A stretch of DNA of 64,000 nucleotides from contig NZ_LT707006.1 of the NCBI RefSeq assembly GCF_900155865.1, positions 765,626 to 829,625 of the forward strand, read 5' to 3'. The translations under genes were made by a program, and so were the position numbers. Below are positions 36,243 through 45,509 of the stretch, piece by piece (position 1 is the first letter of the stretch; each line of letters starts with the position of its first letter). The stretch is from Bacteroides bouchesdurhonensis (lineage in GTDB: Bacteria > Bacteroidota > Bacteroidia > Bacteroidales > Bacteroidaceae). The notes under the pieces were generated by a model, which was not told the origin of the DNA, did not search any database, and was given only the letters and a program-made list of their open reading frames with translations.

Positions 36243-37199
36243 CTATAACCGAAAGCCGTTTTTCTTTTTCGGTGACTGGCTGCTCACTCCTTTGACGGAT
36301 TGGACTTGCCTTTTTCTTTCAACCTGTTTCTGTAAGTATTCGTTCAAGTCCTTGCATCCTCTGTAAATCTGCGAAGCGTCCCGGATGTATCGGTCTCTGC
36401 CGTATTCCATGCGGATTTGCCGGAGTGCTTCCATTCCTGCATGGTCGTTGTCTAAAAAGCAGTGGATGCGTTCGTAATTGCCCAACGGATAGAGAGCTTT
36501 GTTTACATTCGATACTGAGTTCAATACAATGTAGTCCTGCCCGTCCAATTCCGGATAATTTGGGCAGCTCTCTTGTCTCAATGTCAAAAAGGAGAGGTAG
36601 TCCATAAATCCCTCGAACACATAACAGGTATTCCTCGCTTTCCCAGACTGTCTGATGTGGGAGATTTCCTTTGGAGCGATGCAGCCCTTGAAATAGCGGT
36701 TGCGAACCTCAAACCCACCCGAAGCATTGGGAAAGGCGATGGCAAAGTACCGCTTGCCGTTGTGGGTGAAACGGGCTTCACTACATTCTCTTTTCGCCAG
36801 TTCTGTATTTATTCTTCTACCTTGCAAGTAGGCAAGCAGGGCAGGAGATGACAGCGGAACAATCTCCAACTGTTGGAAACTCGGCTCAGAAGAGCTTTGC
36901 TTGCCAAAAGAAAAAGATACCGGGCGCACGTGCGGTGTCTGCTCTGCTATCCGTTTCAAGATGTAAGGTACATGGTCGGTAGCGTACAGATGTGCAGCCA
37001 GTGCAATGATGTTTCCGCCCTTTCCCAAACCGAAGTCATACCATTGTTCACGTTCGGTATTCACTTTGAACGATGCTTCACTCTCTTCCCGAAACGGAGA
37101 TTTGTACCAAAGGTTGATACCTTGTTGTTTTACTGGTGAATAACCCAAGCTGTGCAGGTAGTCGGCTATTCGTATGCTTTTAGCTTCTTCTATTGTCAT
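36243..37199 (-). CDS. DNA primase (CHC2-like plus Toprim), IME copy 1
   Basis: 318 residues. The N-terminal ~90 residues follow the DnaG zinc-binding domain fold (INLWYKSPFREESEASFKVN, FGLGKGGNIIALA) although the usual zinc Cys/His set is not visible. A Toprim domain follows with CYVFEGFMDYLSF and HCFLDNDHAGMEALRQI (acidic DxD-like pair). Family knowledge: makes RNA primers, here for replication of the excised circle or the transferred single strand. It lies between relaxase and helicase-like genes on the same strand. Confidence 0.87.
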   Translation of the reverse strand: MTIEEAKSIRIADYLHSLGYSPVKQQGINLWYKSPFREESEASFKVNTEREQWYDFGLGKGGNIIALAAHLYATDHVPYILKRIAEQTPHVRPVSFSFGKQSSSEPSFQQLEIVPLSSPALLAYLQGRRINTELAKRECSEARFTHNGKRYFAIAFPNASGGFEVRNRYFKGCIAPKEISHIRQSGKARNTCYVFEGFMDYLSFLTLRQESCPNYPELDGQDYIVLNSVSNVNKALYPLGNYERIHCFLDNDHAGMEALRQIRMEYGRDRYIRDASQIYRGCKDLNEYLQKQVERKRQVQSVKGVSSQSPKKKNGFRL

Positions 37200-37431
37200 T
37201 TTCTTGCGGATTTGTTGGTGAATGAAAAAATGATGATTTGATGAATTTGGAATTTAACACACTGTTAAACAGCGTTATATCGGCTCATCTTTTTCTCATC
37301 AGATTGCTTGCCAAAAGAGAAATGATGTTTTCTTTTTTCATCAGCAATCGTTGTTGATGAGTGTTTGATGAATACATATCTATCTGTAAGGCAATATATT
37401 ACTCCCCTTATTCATCATTTCATCAAAATAA
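37200..37431. other. AT-rich segment with repeated TGATGA/TCATCA words (copy 1), replication-origin candidate
   Basis: 232 bp between the two replication genes. TGATGA or its complement recurs about eight times in both orientations, e.g. ATGATGATTTGATGAATTT near the left edge and TTCATCATTTCATCAAAA near the right edge, which are near-inverted copies. A perfect-looking CACTGTTAAACAG hairpin is included. Clustered words beside a primase gene suggest an origin or operator. Confidence 0.4.
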
Positions 37432-38622
37432 TTAGATAGCGGTCAGTTGTTCTTTCGTTACCGTATAAAACCGACCAGTTTTCCTTTTCGGCTCATAGTG
37501 GCACTCACGATGGGGTGCGAACTCATAAGCGGTGTAGGATAGCGAATTGTGTGCGGAAGTAAGTTTCCATACTTCCTGCACAACTTTCCTCACTTGATAC
37601 TTTTCAACCTTGACCTGTGAATAGAGTAGCAAGGTTACAAGGTCGTTCAGGCAGAATGATACGCTTTCCACGTTCATGTTCGACATGATGTCAAGCAACA
37701 ACTCGGTCATTTCTATTTCCAGTCGGTTGCGGTTGCTTCGGATTATTTTCTGCAAGGCTGCGGTATGTGTCAGTCTTGGGTTGAACCACATACGGCTTTC
37801 CTGTGTTGTGGATAGTTCCCTTTGGATCAGGAAATAAAGAAATGCGGGTATTTCCGCTTTTAGCTTTTGCAGAAAGTTGGTATCATCACTCTGCAACGGC
37901 ATTATCTTCCGCACCCAGTAGCGTGTTTCTCCTGCGTCTATGAGTATGGGCAGATATTCGTTGTTGGAACATAGCACGAACTTGGCGAAGAAAGCAATCT
38001 CCGTTCGGTCTTTGCCTTTGGCTTCCACCTTGTAGGTGAAAGTGGTGCTCAGGTTTTTCAACCGTTCGCTGTCTTCCCTGCGGTTGAGCAAAACTTCGTC
38101 CACAACGATTAGCAGCTTTCCTGCCCAGTCGGAATTGAACTGGCTGCGGAAATCTTCGTTGGTGTTGAAAGTCACGTTGTTCTCAAACACGGCTTTCAGG
38201 AAGTTCAAGAACGTGCTTTTGCCTGTGTTGCGTTCTTCTGAAACAAGTAGGACAATAGGCAGCTTCTGTGTCGGCTGTAGATACAGCAGTTGCATATAGT
38301 CCATACCCAGCTCGTATTGTTCCCCGAAGATGTGCCGCATCAAGGATTGGATGTGGGAGAAGTCCCCCTGCTGCGGTTTATGCTTTATAGGCTCGTAAAG
38401 GTTCAGAAATCCCTCAATCTCCTTTTGGTAGTTCAAATGGTTGGGAACGGTGCAAAAGCCGTCATACTTGGGGACGGTGGCAAGATAGTTCTTTCCATAG
38501 TCCTGCCGTAATGTGCTGTTGTTCCATACGACACGTTTCTTTTCATAACCGCCATTAGCGCATGGCTGATTGACCACCTTGTACAAAGTTGTTCCTACGC
38601 GCATATATTCTTCCTCCTTCAT
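37432..38622 (-). CDS. Primase-helicase-type ATPase (VirE/DUF5906-like), IME copy 1
   Basis: 396 residues. A phage/plasmid SF3-like ATPase core is visible: Walker A EERNTGKSTFLNFL (~residue 130), Walker B KLLIVVDEVLL, and sensor-like KFVLCSNNEYLPI. A C-terminal winged-helix-like region ends the protein. Family knowledge: such proteins couple to element-borne primases in Bacteroides IMEs for replication of the circular intermediate. The start (MKEEEYMRVGTTLYK) is 5 bp after the stop of the HTH gene, so they are co-transcribed. Confidence 0.85.
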   Translation of the reverse strand: MKEEEYMRVGTTLYKVVNQPCANGGYEKKRVVWNNSTLRQDYGKNYLATVPKYDGFCTVPNHLNYQKEIEGFLNLYEPIKHKPQQGDFSHIQSLMRHIFGEQYELGMDYMQLLYLQPTQKLPIVLLVSEERNTGKSTFLNFLKAVFENNVTFNTNEDFRSQFNSDWAGKLLIVVDEVLLNRREDSERLKNLSTTFTYKVEAKGKDRTEIAFFAKFVLCSNNEYLPILIDAGETRYWVRKIMPLQSDDTNFLQKLKAEIPAFLYFLIQRELSTTQESRMWFNPRLTHTAALQKIIRSNRNRLEIEMTELLLDIMSNMNVESVSFCLNDLVTLLLYSQVKVEKYQVRKVVQEVWKLTSAHNSLSYTAYEFAPHRECHYEPKRKTGRFYTVTKEQLTAI

Positions 38623-38626
38623 AGGC

Positions 38627-38941
38627 TTAGATTAAAGGGTTGTGTTCACCTAAAATTCTCTGAATGTCGGATTGTCGGTATCTGACCTTGTTTCCAACCT
38701 TTACAGGCTTCAGATAGTTTTTCTTAGACCAGTGCCAGAGTGTGGTATCACAAACACCGCACATCTTTTTCACTTCCTCTTTGGTTAGATACTTCTCCTT
38801 TCTTGCTTCCGCAATGGCGGTAGAAAGTTCATGCTTCGCACGGCTGATTAACTGGTTGGAGAATAATAGCAAATCTTCTCCTGTTACTTCCAACTTGATG
38901 TTGCCGTTTCCGTTTTGGATAATTGCCAATATGTCTGTCAT
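38627..38941 (-). CDS. Helix-turn-helix excisionase-like protein, IME copy 1
   Basis: 104 residues. The C-terminal half is a MerR/excisionase-type winged helix: YLTKEEVKKMCGVCDTTLWH, then KVGNKVRYRQSDIQRIL, the HTH_17 pattern. Family knowledge: such proteins bend DNA at attachment sites (Xis) or switch on replication/mobilisation genes. It is the first gene of the HTH-helicase unit. Confidence 0.85.
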   Translation of the reverse strand: MTDILAIIQNGNGNIKLEVTGEDLLLFSNQLISRAKHELSTAIAEARKEKYLTKEEVKKMCGVCDTTLWHWSKKNYLKPVKVGNKVRYRQSDIQRILGEHNPLI

Positions 38942-38995
38942 AGGCTTCTTGAAACTGCCGGTTGTAAGACTTCCCGTTTCGGCAGTATTATAAAC

Positions 38996-39026
38996 GAAAA
39001 GCCACTACCCCGATTAGGATAGTGGC
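38996..39026 (-). terminator. Terminator after the integrase operon (copy 1)
   Basis: Minus strand: GCCACTATCC, loop, GGGTAGTGGC, TTTTCGTTT. It separates the integrase/313-aa unit from the HTH-helicase unit. Confidence 0.8.
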
Positions 39027-39110
39027 GCAAATATATAATGAAAATCAATCGTAAAACAATGATATTCAATTCGTTAAATTCGTAAAAACGAAAAGCGAAT
39101 TAAACGAACT

Positions 39111-40052
39111 TCAATTGGATAGATAGGCTTTCAATTCCTCGATGGCTTCATGGTCTTCACCAATGTCTTTTACCAGTTTCTTGCTGTTTCCAAACGGAGA
39201 AGTGAGATTTCTGTATGCTTTCTGGATGCCTCTTTCGTGGACGATTTCTTGTTCCTTGAACTGCTCGTACAGTGCGTTTCTGAAAGTCTTGATGGGACAC
39301 TTCCGCATGAATCGGTATTCCACCAGTGCGATAAACAGTCGTGCTATATCTGTTTCCGTAGCATGGGTTTTCAATCGTGTGCCAATTCTTTCAATCAGTA
39401 TGTCATGCCTTTCTATCAGAAGTTCGGGCAACGTGCGTGTGTCGGCTTTGCGCCCTGCGGTCTTTGGCTGTTCTTCCTGCAGCATATCTGTTTCTTCCTC
39501 GTCCATGTCTTCATCTTCTTCTATTGCCCATTCCACAAGAGAGTTTTCCTCAATGGCTTTCTGCTGCTTCCTGAATACTTGCCAGTCCTCTTTGGTTCTC
39601 ATGCCATTGGCGATGCTTTTTCTGATAATGAATTTGACCATGCCGGAAACAAGCCATTTGTATAAGGTGGGAATATCCTTTCTTTTGGTCAGTTCCTCAC
39701 CCTGTTCCACCATGCACTCATAGCTTCGTCCGTAATAGAGCCATGCAAGCATGGCAGGAACAATGCTTCTCTTATTCGGGGTATGAAACTCATTCACTAT
39801 TTTCTCGGCAAGGTCTGATTGTAAAAGAACATTTTCCAGTTCCTCGAAATCAGGGTTTCTATCATCGCCTATTCTCTTGCGTGCTGCTTCTTTATATTTC
39901 GGAACAAGCCTTACAGCCGTATTGAAAATATTGAAGAACCCTTTGAACTTCTTGTCGTTCATTTCTTCTACAAAATCAGCATATTCATTCGGATGGCTGT
40001 CGAGCCATTCCTTTATCAGTCTTTTGAAATTATCATATTCCTGTTGTCCCAT
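39111..40052 (-). CDS. Conserved hypothetical element protein downstream of integrase, IME copy 1
   Basis: 313 residues, soluble, helical. An acidic linker (EEDEDMDEEETDMLQEEQ, ~190-207) divides an N-terminal region from a C-terminal one. It starts 7 bp after the integrase stop on the same strand, so the two are co-expressed. Proteins of this kind recur next to Bacteroides IME integrases (I recall DUF6043, unconfirmed). A role in controlling integration or excision is inference. Confidence 0.7.
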   Translation of the reverse strand: MGQQEYDNFKRLIKEWLDSHPNEYADFVEEMNDKKFKGFFNIFNTAVRLVPKYKEAARKRIGDDRNPDFEELENVLLQSDLAEKIVNEFHTPNKRSIVPAMLAWLYYGRSYECMVEQGEELTKRKDIPTLYKWLVSGMVKFIIRKSIANGMRTKEDWQVFRKQQKAIEENSLVEWAIEEDEDMDEEETDMLQEEQPKTAGRKADTRTLPELLIERHDILIERIGTRLKTHATETDIARLFIALVEYRFMRKCPIKTFRNALYEQFKEQEIVHERGIQKAYRNLTSPFGNSKKLVKDIGEDHEAIEELKAYLSN

Positions 40053-40059
40053 ACAAGTA

Positions 40060-41397
40060 TCAGTCTAATAGTTTTACAAGGTCTTTCTTCATTTCTTCGT
40101 CAATATCCCTGTATCGTCTGAAAGCTTTGCTTCCCTCCTTGTGTCCCGACAGTGCGGAAACAAGGTTCGGGTCTTTCACTTTTTTATAGATATTGCCGAT
40201 AAACGTACGTCTTGCCAGATGGCTGCTTGCCACTTCATAAATAGGTCGTTTGATTTCGTTGTGCGTCAACGGGTCTAAGATTGTTACGATGCGGTCAACT
40301 CCAGCTAATTTGAATATCTTTTTTATGGCATCATTGTACTTTTGCTCGGATATGAACGGCAACAGTTTTCCCTCATATTCTTTGTAGCGTTCAAGGATTT
40401 CTTTCGCTTTGTCGTTAAGTGGAACACGTACCGTAACCGGATTCCCCTCTTTGGTTTTCTTGGGAATATATTCTATGGCTTCATTGACCACATTTAGTTT
40501 GGTCATTCGGTACAGGTCGCTCACCCTGCATCCTATCAGTGTCTGAAATATGAATATATCCCTCTGTATTGCCAGTTGTGGGGTGGCAGAAAGGTCTGCA
40601 TTAAAAATCCTGTCCCTTTCTTCGAGTGTTATATAATAAGGTGTGCCATATGTACACTCCTCTATCGGAAACTTGTCGAAAGGTCTGTTTGTGGTGCGTT
40701 TGTTATCGAAGCACCACAGGAAGAATGTGCGTATTCTTGAAAAACAGTCTATCAGCGTGTTCTTGCTTCTGGGCTGTGGTGTCCTCTTTTCGGGAATGGC
40801 TTCATAAATGCTTGGGTAAAGTTCATAATACTGGTATTCGTTCTGAAAGAAATCCCACATATCCCGAAGCGTGTCAGGTGTTACCAAATCCACGTCAAAG
40901 ATAAAGCCCTTTTGTCCTCTCTTTGTAGCCCTTACATATAGTTCATAACGCAGTAAGGCTCTTTTGACAACCCGGAAATTTTTCTTTCGTACTTCCGACA
41001 AAGGGTGCTTGTTTAGAAATTCATCGAATAGTTCTCCAATGGTAGGCTTGATAACCACTTCCTCCGGCAAAAAATATTTTTCAGGATGGTAAAATTTATC
41101 AAGTGTTGTTTTTAGCCATTCTTTGTCTATTGCTTCCTTTTCTTGTTGATATACCTTCTCGATATAGGTTTTCAACTGGCGTATCTCTTCATTTATATGG
41201 GTACGCATTTCTTCATTGCAGACAGCTTTCGTTTTTACACATTCGTCTTTATCATCCCATAGATTGGGATTGATGGCTAACTGAGTAGGAGCAACGGAGT
41301 CTAACTGCCTTCCGTTTCTAAAACGGACATAGATTGTAGCCATGGATTCTGTATCATATCGTTTGGCTGCTTTTTTAATGATAAAGGTTACTTTCAT
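40060..41397 (-). CDS. int: Tyrosine recombinase (integrase), IME copy 1
   Basis: 445 residues. An N-terminal SAM-like core-binding domain (~100-210) leads to the catalytic domain with Arg in LIGCRVSDLYRM, the HLAR box in SSHLARRTFIGNIYKK, His in ALSGHKEGSKAFRR and nucleophile Tyr in RRYRDID. N-terminal arm-binding region MKVTFIIKKAAKRYDTESMA is typical of Bacteroidetes integrases. It integrates the circle into the 3' end of tRNA-Leu through the 13-bp core. The gene begins 215 bp from the right end and reads inward, standard for IMEs. Confidence 0.95.
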   Translation of the reverse strand: MKVTFIIKKAAKRYDTESMATIYVRFRNGRQLDSVAPTQLAINPNLWDDKDECVKTKAVCNEEMRTHINEEIRQLKTYIEKVYQQEKEAIDKEWLKTTLDKFYHPEKYFLPEEVVIKPTIGELFDEFLNKHPLSEVRKKNFRVVKRALLRYELYVRATKRGQKGFIFDVDLVTPDTLRDMWDFFQNEYQYYELYPSIYEAIPEKRTPQPRSKNTLIDCFSRIRTFFLWCFDNKRTTNRPFDKFPIEECTYGTPYYITLEERDRIFNADLSATPQLAIQRDIFIFQTLIGCRVSDLYRMTKLNVVNEAIEYIPKKTKEGNPVTVRVPLNDKAKEILERYKEYEGKLLPFISEQKYNDAIKKIFKLAGVDRIVTILDPLTHNEIKRPIYEVASSHLARRTFIGNIYKKVKDPNLVSALSGHKEGSKAFRRYRDIDEEMKKDLVKLLD

Positions 41398-41438
41398 AGA
41401 CTTTCAGGTTGAATTTTACTCTGCTGCAAATATAGATA

Positions 41439-41582
41439 TTTTCCCCACATTTTCCCCACATCTGCTAAATATTTTGCAATTCGATTAACTTGGATTAAAA
41501 TTTAATAGGATTGTAATATATTGAAATACAGTGTAGTTATGGCGTTTTTTCGCGTTTTTCTTTTTACCCACATTTTCCCCAC
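41439..41582. repeat. Integrase arm-type site candidates, right end of copy 1
   Basis: Direct repeat 41439-41460 is identical to the left-end pair at 29696-29717; a variant (ACCCACATTTTCCCCAC) lies at 41566-41582, just inside the core. Confidence 0.6.
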
Positions 41583-41599
41583 TTTAATTATTTCAAATG

Positions 41600-41612
41600 C
41601 GGGTCTGGGTAC
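41600..41612 (+). repeat. Junction core between IME copies (attP-equivalent)
   Basis: CGGGTCTGGGTAC flanked left by the right-end sequence of copy 1 (CAAATG) and right by the left-end sequence of copy 2 (AAGGAAGAAAG). This head-to-tail joint equals the attP site of the excised circle. Confidence 0.93.
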
Positions 41613-41620
41613 AAGGAAGA

Positions 41621-41653
41621 AAGCTAAGTATTTGATAATTCAATACTTAGCTT
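41621..41653. terminator. Hairpin terminator at IME left end (copy 2)
   Basis: Same 12-bp stem as at 29648-29680; here it follows the internal junction rather than a tRNA. Confidence 0.85.
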
Positions 41654-41668
41654 TTTCTTTTGCTTGAA

Positions 41669-41690
41669 TTTTCCCCACATTTTCCCCACA
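41669..41690. repeat. Integrase arm-type site candidate, left end (copy 2)
   Basis: Two TTTTCCCCACA units; duplicate of 29696-29717. Confidence 0.6.
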
Positions 41691-41724
41691 CGTGCAAAAA
41701 ATATAGCAGTAAGTCATTATTTCT

Positions 41725-41756
41725 TTTGGTTGAACGTAGTAAATAAGTTACCTTTG
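41725..41756 (+). promoter_or_regulatory. Promoter of the Fic gene (copy 2)
   Basis: TTTG, 20-bp spacer, TACCTTTG, as in copy 1. Confidence 0.8.
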
Positions 41757-41786
41757 AAAAGAAATAAAGCCTATTAAATAAAAGTA

Positions 41787-42596
41787 ATGGAACAAGGTGT
41801 TTGGCAAGAAATAGAACTGTTGTACCAGAAGTTTCAAAAACTTGGTATCAGTGAAGCGGTGGACTATGACAAGTACTACCTTTATTCTCTCATTACCCAT
41901 TCCACAGCCATAGAAGGCTCAACGTTGACCGAACTTGATACGCAGCTTCTCTTTGACGAGGGAGTAACAGCGAAAGGGAAACCGCTTGTGCATCATCTGA
42001 TGAATGAAGATTTGAAGCAAGCGTACGAACTTGCCAAAGTTGAATCAGACAGCCTTGTACCTATAACTCCTACTTTTCTGAAAAGGATGAATGCAATGCT
42101 GATGCGTACTACTGGCAGCGTTCACAGTGTGATGGGTGGCTCTTTTGATTCTTCTAAAGGAGAGTTCCGTCTATGTGGTGTTACGGCTGGTGTTGGCGGA
42201 CATTCTTATATGAACTATTTGAAAGTTCCTGCTAAGGTGGATGAACTTTGTGCGATTCTTCAAGAGAAGCAAAAGAAAATGGGAACATTTCGGGAACAAT
42301 ACGAATTGAGCTTTAATGCCCACCTTAATTTAGTAACTATTCATCCGTGGGTGGATGGCAACGGAAGAACAGCTCGATTATTGATGAACTACATCCAATT
42401 TTGCTATCACCTTTTTCCGACCAAAATATTTAAAGAAGATAGAGAAGCCTATATCCTTTCCTTACGTCAATGCCAAGATGAAGAAACCAATCAGTTGTTC
42501 TTGTTGTTTATGGCAGGACAGTTGAAGAAGTCGCTTTCTTTGGAGATTGAAAGGTTTAAAGCTTCGCAAAAGAAAGGATTCTGTTTTATGTTCTGA
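41787..42596 (+). CDS. Fic-domain protein (probable AMP-transferase), IME copy 2
   Basis: Identical 269-aa protein to that at 29814-30623, with inhibitory STAIEG (39-44) and catalytic HPWVDGNGRTAR (186-197). Two intact copies mean doubled Fic dosage in this strain as long as the array persists. Confidence 0.93.
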   Translation: MEQGVWQEIELLYQKFQKLGISEAVDYDKYYLYSLITHSTAIEGSTLTELDTQLLFDEGVTAKGKPLVHHLMNEDLKQAYELAKVESDSLVPITPTFLKRMNAMLMRTTGSVHSVMGGSFDSSKGEFRLCGVTAGVGGHSYMNYLKVPAKVDELCAILQEKQKKMGTFREQYELSFNAHLNLVTIHPWVDGNGRTARLLMNYIQFCYHLFPTKIFKEDREAYILSLRQCQDEETNQLFLLFMAGQLKKSLSLEIERFKASQKKGFCFMF

Positions 42597-42666
42597 TATT
42601 ATATTAAGCAAAGAATTACTATTTACGAATTTGGGTAACTTTGTGTAGAATTAAAAAAAGTTTAAT

Positions 42667-42843
42667 ATGGACTTGGTGCAAACTTATCATAAAGCAAATA
42701 TTTTGATTGCTCAGACTTACGGTATAACAGGTGTACCGGAAAAAGGATATGTTATCGTTACTGTTAATAATGTTAGATATATTGTATATTTCTACAAAAT
42801 AGAAAGTGGCTGGAATATTGAGAAAGTAGAAGAATGCTTATAA
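42667..42843 (+). CDS. Small hypothetical protein (58 aa), IME copy 2
   Basis: Duplicate of 30694-30870, 70 bp after the Fic gene, with its own TAACTTTG box. Confidence 0.55.
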   Translation: MDLVQTYHKANILIAQTYGITGVPEKGYVIVTVNNVRYIVYFYKIESGWNIEKVEECL

Positions 42844-42894
42844 CTGAATTCTGCCTTTCTTTCCATTATTACAGTTGAAGCTAATTTTTTATGT

Positions 42895-43455
42895 TTATCT
42901 TCTATATAGTTTATGTAAATGTCTAAACAAATTATGTAGCCAATTTCCTTTTTTCTGAAGTTTTACACCAAATATAGCTTCGCATAAATCACTCATATTT
43001 CTTTCTTCCATTCTCTTTTTATTGGCATAGAAATGAGTATTATCTTCTTCACGATAGCTTACAAGAATTCCTGATTCAAATCTTAAGAAAAGCTCTTTTT
43101 CATACAGTGAAGCATATCCTTGATGTACATATTTCATCATTTTGCCATGTGGAATACGTATAACTTCTGAGTACCAATTCGCAAAGACTTTTGTTTGTCC
43201 GGGAAATAAAAAATCTAATCCAACTTCTTTATCTGCACCAAATTTTTTATTACCCTCAGATATATTAGCTTTCAAATCAACAAGATATAATTTATTATCC
43301 TCAATAAGCCAAGAACCTATATACCCTCTCCAGCACGCCGTATGTGGAGCAATAAACCTTATATAATGCTTAATAAGATAAGAAGCTAATGGCTCTGTCG
43401 CAAGATAATATTCTTCACCATTATAAATTAATCGTTCTCTACATTGTGCTGTCAT
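42895..43455 (-). CDS. Hypothetical protein, AT-rich cargo, IME copy 2
   Basis: Duplicate of the 186-aa protein at 30922-31482; soluble, basic C-terminus, family unknown. Confidence 0.65.
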   Translation of the reverse strand: MTAQCRERLIYNGEEYYLATEPLASYLIKHYIRFIAPHTACWRGYIGSWLIEDNKLYLVDLKANISEGNKKFGADKEVGLDFLFPGQTKVFANWYSEVIRIPHGKMMKYVHQGYASLYEKELFLRFESGILVSYREEDNTHFYANKKRMEERNMSDLCEAIFGVKLQKKGNWLHNLFRHLHKLYRR

Positions 43456-43543
43456 AATATATCTAAATTATAAATGAAATTTCCACTTATTAGTATTTAA
43501 CATAACTTTTAAATAGCATTAGGTCTAATGTTACATTTTAGGA

Positions 43544-44317
43544 TTAATACTTTTCAAGTCGTCTAAATATTGCACTATATTTATTTGAAATGGTTGAAGT
43601 TGGTATAGTTAAAAAAGAATTTTGACTTTCTTTATCTTCACTTTCTATTGCCTTATACTTTGCAAGCAAAGTCTGTATATAAGATTCCTCTAAATCAACA
43701 TTTAAATTATGCTGAACAAAATCACGTAACATTTCATAATTGTATTTTAATTCAAATATTTCAATAAAATTCTTTTCGCCATTTGTATATAAAACAAATT
43801 GTCTATCGACAATTGCTCCAGAAGCAGTTCGATAACCGCAAGCATAATATATTCTGTCACCATGAAATTCTTCTTCCTCCAAATCTTTTATCATTTTTCG
43901 AATTTTAGGAACTGATTCACTATAATATATATAATCACAGATTTCGCGTTCTTCTTCTGTAATATATGACTCTTTAATTTTTTTAGCATATCCTTGAGGC
44001 TTTTCAAAATTCGATTCAAAGATGTTTGGAAATAGCCATCCTGTAGTTTTAGTAAGAGGAACATAGTTATTTGCCAATATAGTTCTTCTTTGGCTTGCAT
44101 ACATATAAAGTTGGCGTTGAATTCTGTATATGTCAGATTTCCAACTGAAACTATCAATATGTTCCTTTACCATATTACGCTCAAAGAAACCATAAGAACC
44201 ATCTACATTATTACTTATATAGTTCTTCATTTCTTTTGTAATAAAACTCTCACTTTCATTCTCATTACATGAAGAAAACAAAAGTAGTCCAAACATAAAT
44301 ACTATATACTTAATCAT
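43544..44317 (-). CDS. Hypothetical lipoprotein, cargo operon, IME copy 2
   Basis: Duplicate of 31571-32344: lipobox LLLFSSC, acidic residues after the Cys, start codon overlapping the stop of the upstream membrane protein gene. Confidence 0.72.
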   Translation of the reverse strand: MIKYIVFMFGLLLFSSCNENESESFITKEMKNYISNNVDGSYGFFERNMVKEHIDSFSWKSDIYRIQRQLYMYASQRRTILANNYVPLTKTTGWLFPNIFESNFEKPQGYAKKIKESYITEEEREICDYIYYSESVPKIRKMIKDLEEEEFHGDRIYYACGYRTASGAIVDRQFVLYTNGEKNFIEIFELKYNYEMLRDFVQHNLNVDLEESYIQTLLAKYKAIESEDKESQNSFLTIPTSTISNKYSAIFRRLEKY

Positions 44318-45495
44318 AATTCTTTCTTTATTCTATCTAACAATTTTTTTAAAACATCCCTATTATGCTTATTTTTCAAAGCTTCTGAATAAATTTCATT
44401 TGCAGTAGCTAACTTATTAGGCTGGTAAGGTTCTATAAACATTTTAGGATTAGCTTTCGTTATAATTTCATTATATAAATACGATATATCAGGTTCTATA
44501 TTAATTTTAGAACTTAAGCTGTTCGCTGTTGAACGATATTTTGAAAAACGATATATTAGATATGACAAATAAACAAATAGTATAAAAAATAATGTCCAAA
44601 AGCAAATTTTGACAACAAAAAAGTGCTCTGTATAATAAGTTTCTTTATCATTATTATAGTTTAGATGATTAAATGTGACTTCATAAGTCAACAGTGGATA
44701 TGTATCATAATACACACGATAAAAACCATTATAAATCCAATTTATTCGATGCCCACATAACGGTTCGCCTTCTGGGTTAGGTGAGAGTTTTATATTTTCA
44801 AAATTTACATAATTATTGTCTTCAAAGTTTTGATAATGACCTTCTGTCTGCAAGTAGTAATAGCGATTGTAAAGACTTAAAATTTTATTAATTGTTTTCT
44901 TGTTATTTTGATTATAGCAATCCTTATAATTTCTATCTTCTTTTATAAGGTACTCAAGTGCACTAGTACAACTCTCATCTAAAGAAGGTCTCCAATCTCT
45001 CAAATTATATGAAGATTGTAAGTACCCTACAGCTACTGGTTTAAAAATAAACATCTGAAACTTATCTTTCTCTTGATATTTCAGCAAGAAGGCCCTCCAA
45101 GGCATATTCTTTACTGCATTCAATTCATATAACTCCCTAAAACACCCCGGCCTTAAACATTTGAACATTGTTGATGTTAGTAGAGGGAATCTGTCATAAG
45201 GGAATAGCCTTTCAACAGAACTATAGAAAGTTGCATCTTTTTCATTCCTATTATCAATAAACTGAACTGCATCCATATCCATAGGAACATAAGACGTACT
45301 GCCATACTCTTCTGAATACATCAAACGAGATTCTCCTGCCCAATATTCATTTAATTTATCATAGAACTCCTTCTGTAAAGTGTTCTTTTTCTTTTCCACA
45401 TAACTCTCTGACATCTGTAAAACATGCAAGTGCAAGAAATAGTAAGCTATAGGAAAGAATATTAATACTAAAATACCAATAAAAATTTTCTTCAT
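44314..45495 (-). CDS. Hypothetical inner-membrane protein with two TM helices, IME copy 2
   Basis: Duplicate of 32341-33522: N-terminal anchor, ~270-residue periplasmic part with several Cys, second helix near residue 310. Confidence 0.72.
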   Translation of the reverse strand: MKKIFIGILVLIFFPIAYYFLHLHVLQMSESYVEKKKNTLQKEFYDKLNEYWAGESRLMYSEEYGSTSYVPMDMDAVQFIDNRNEKDATFYSSVERLFPYDRFPLLTSTMFKCLRPGCFRELYELNAVKNMPWRAFLLKYQEKDKFQMFIFKPVAVGYLQSSYNLRDWRPSLDESCTSALEYLIKEDRNYKDCYNQNNKKTINKILSLYNRYYYLQTEGHYQNFEDNNYVNFENIKLSPNPEGEPLCGHRINWIYNGFYRVYYDTYPLLTYEVTFNHLNYNNDKETYYTEHFFVVKICFWTLFFILFVYLSYLIYRFSKYRSTANSLSSKINIEPDISYLYNEIITKANPKMFIEPYQPNKLATANEIYSEALKNKHNRDVLKKLLDRIKKEL

Positions 45496-45509
45496 CTTTA
45501 CAATTACAT

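Larger units (their letters stand above)
29640..41612 (+). mobile_element. Integrative mobilizable element (IME), copy 1
   Basis: 11,973 bp between attachment cores. The content fits a mobilizable, NBU-like genomic element: tyrosine integrase near the right end, excisionase-like HTH, primase and helicase-like ATPase, MobV relaxase with hairpin-rich upstream region, and no mating-pair genes, so transfer must rely on a helper conjugative element. Cargo is a Fic protein at the left end and an AT-rich block (30,880-34,260) of unknown genes. Established knowledge: NBU1 also integrates in the 3' end of a tRNA-Leu gene; whether this is a relative needs alignment. Confidence 0.93.

Noticed and set aside
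39142..39723. 193-residue plus-strand ORF opposite the 313-aa element protein (also 51115)
   Set aside because: Ser-rich shadow of an antisense gene rich in Glu/Lys codons; the minus-strand frame is the coherent one.
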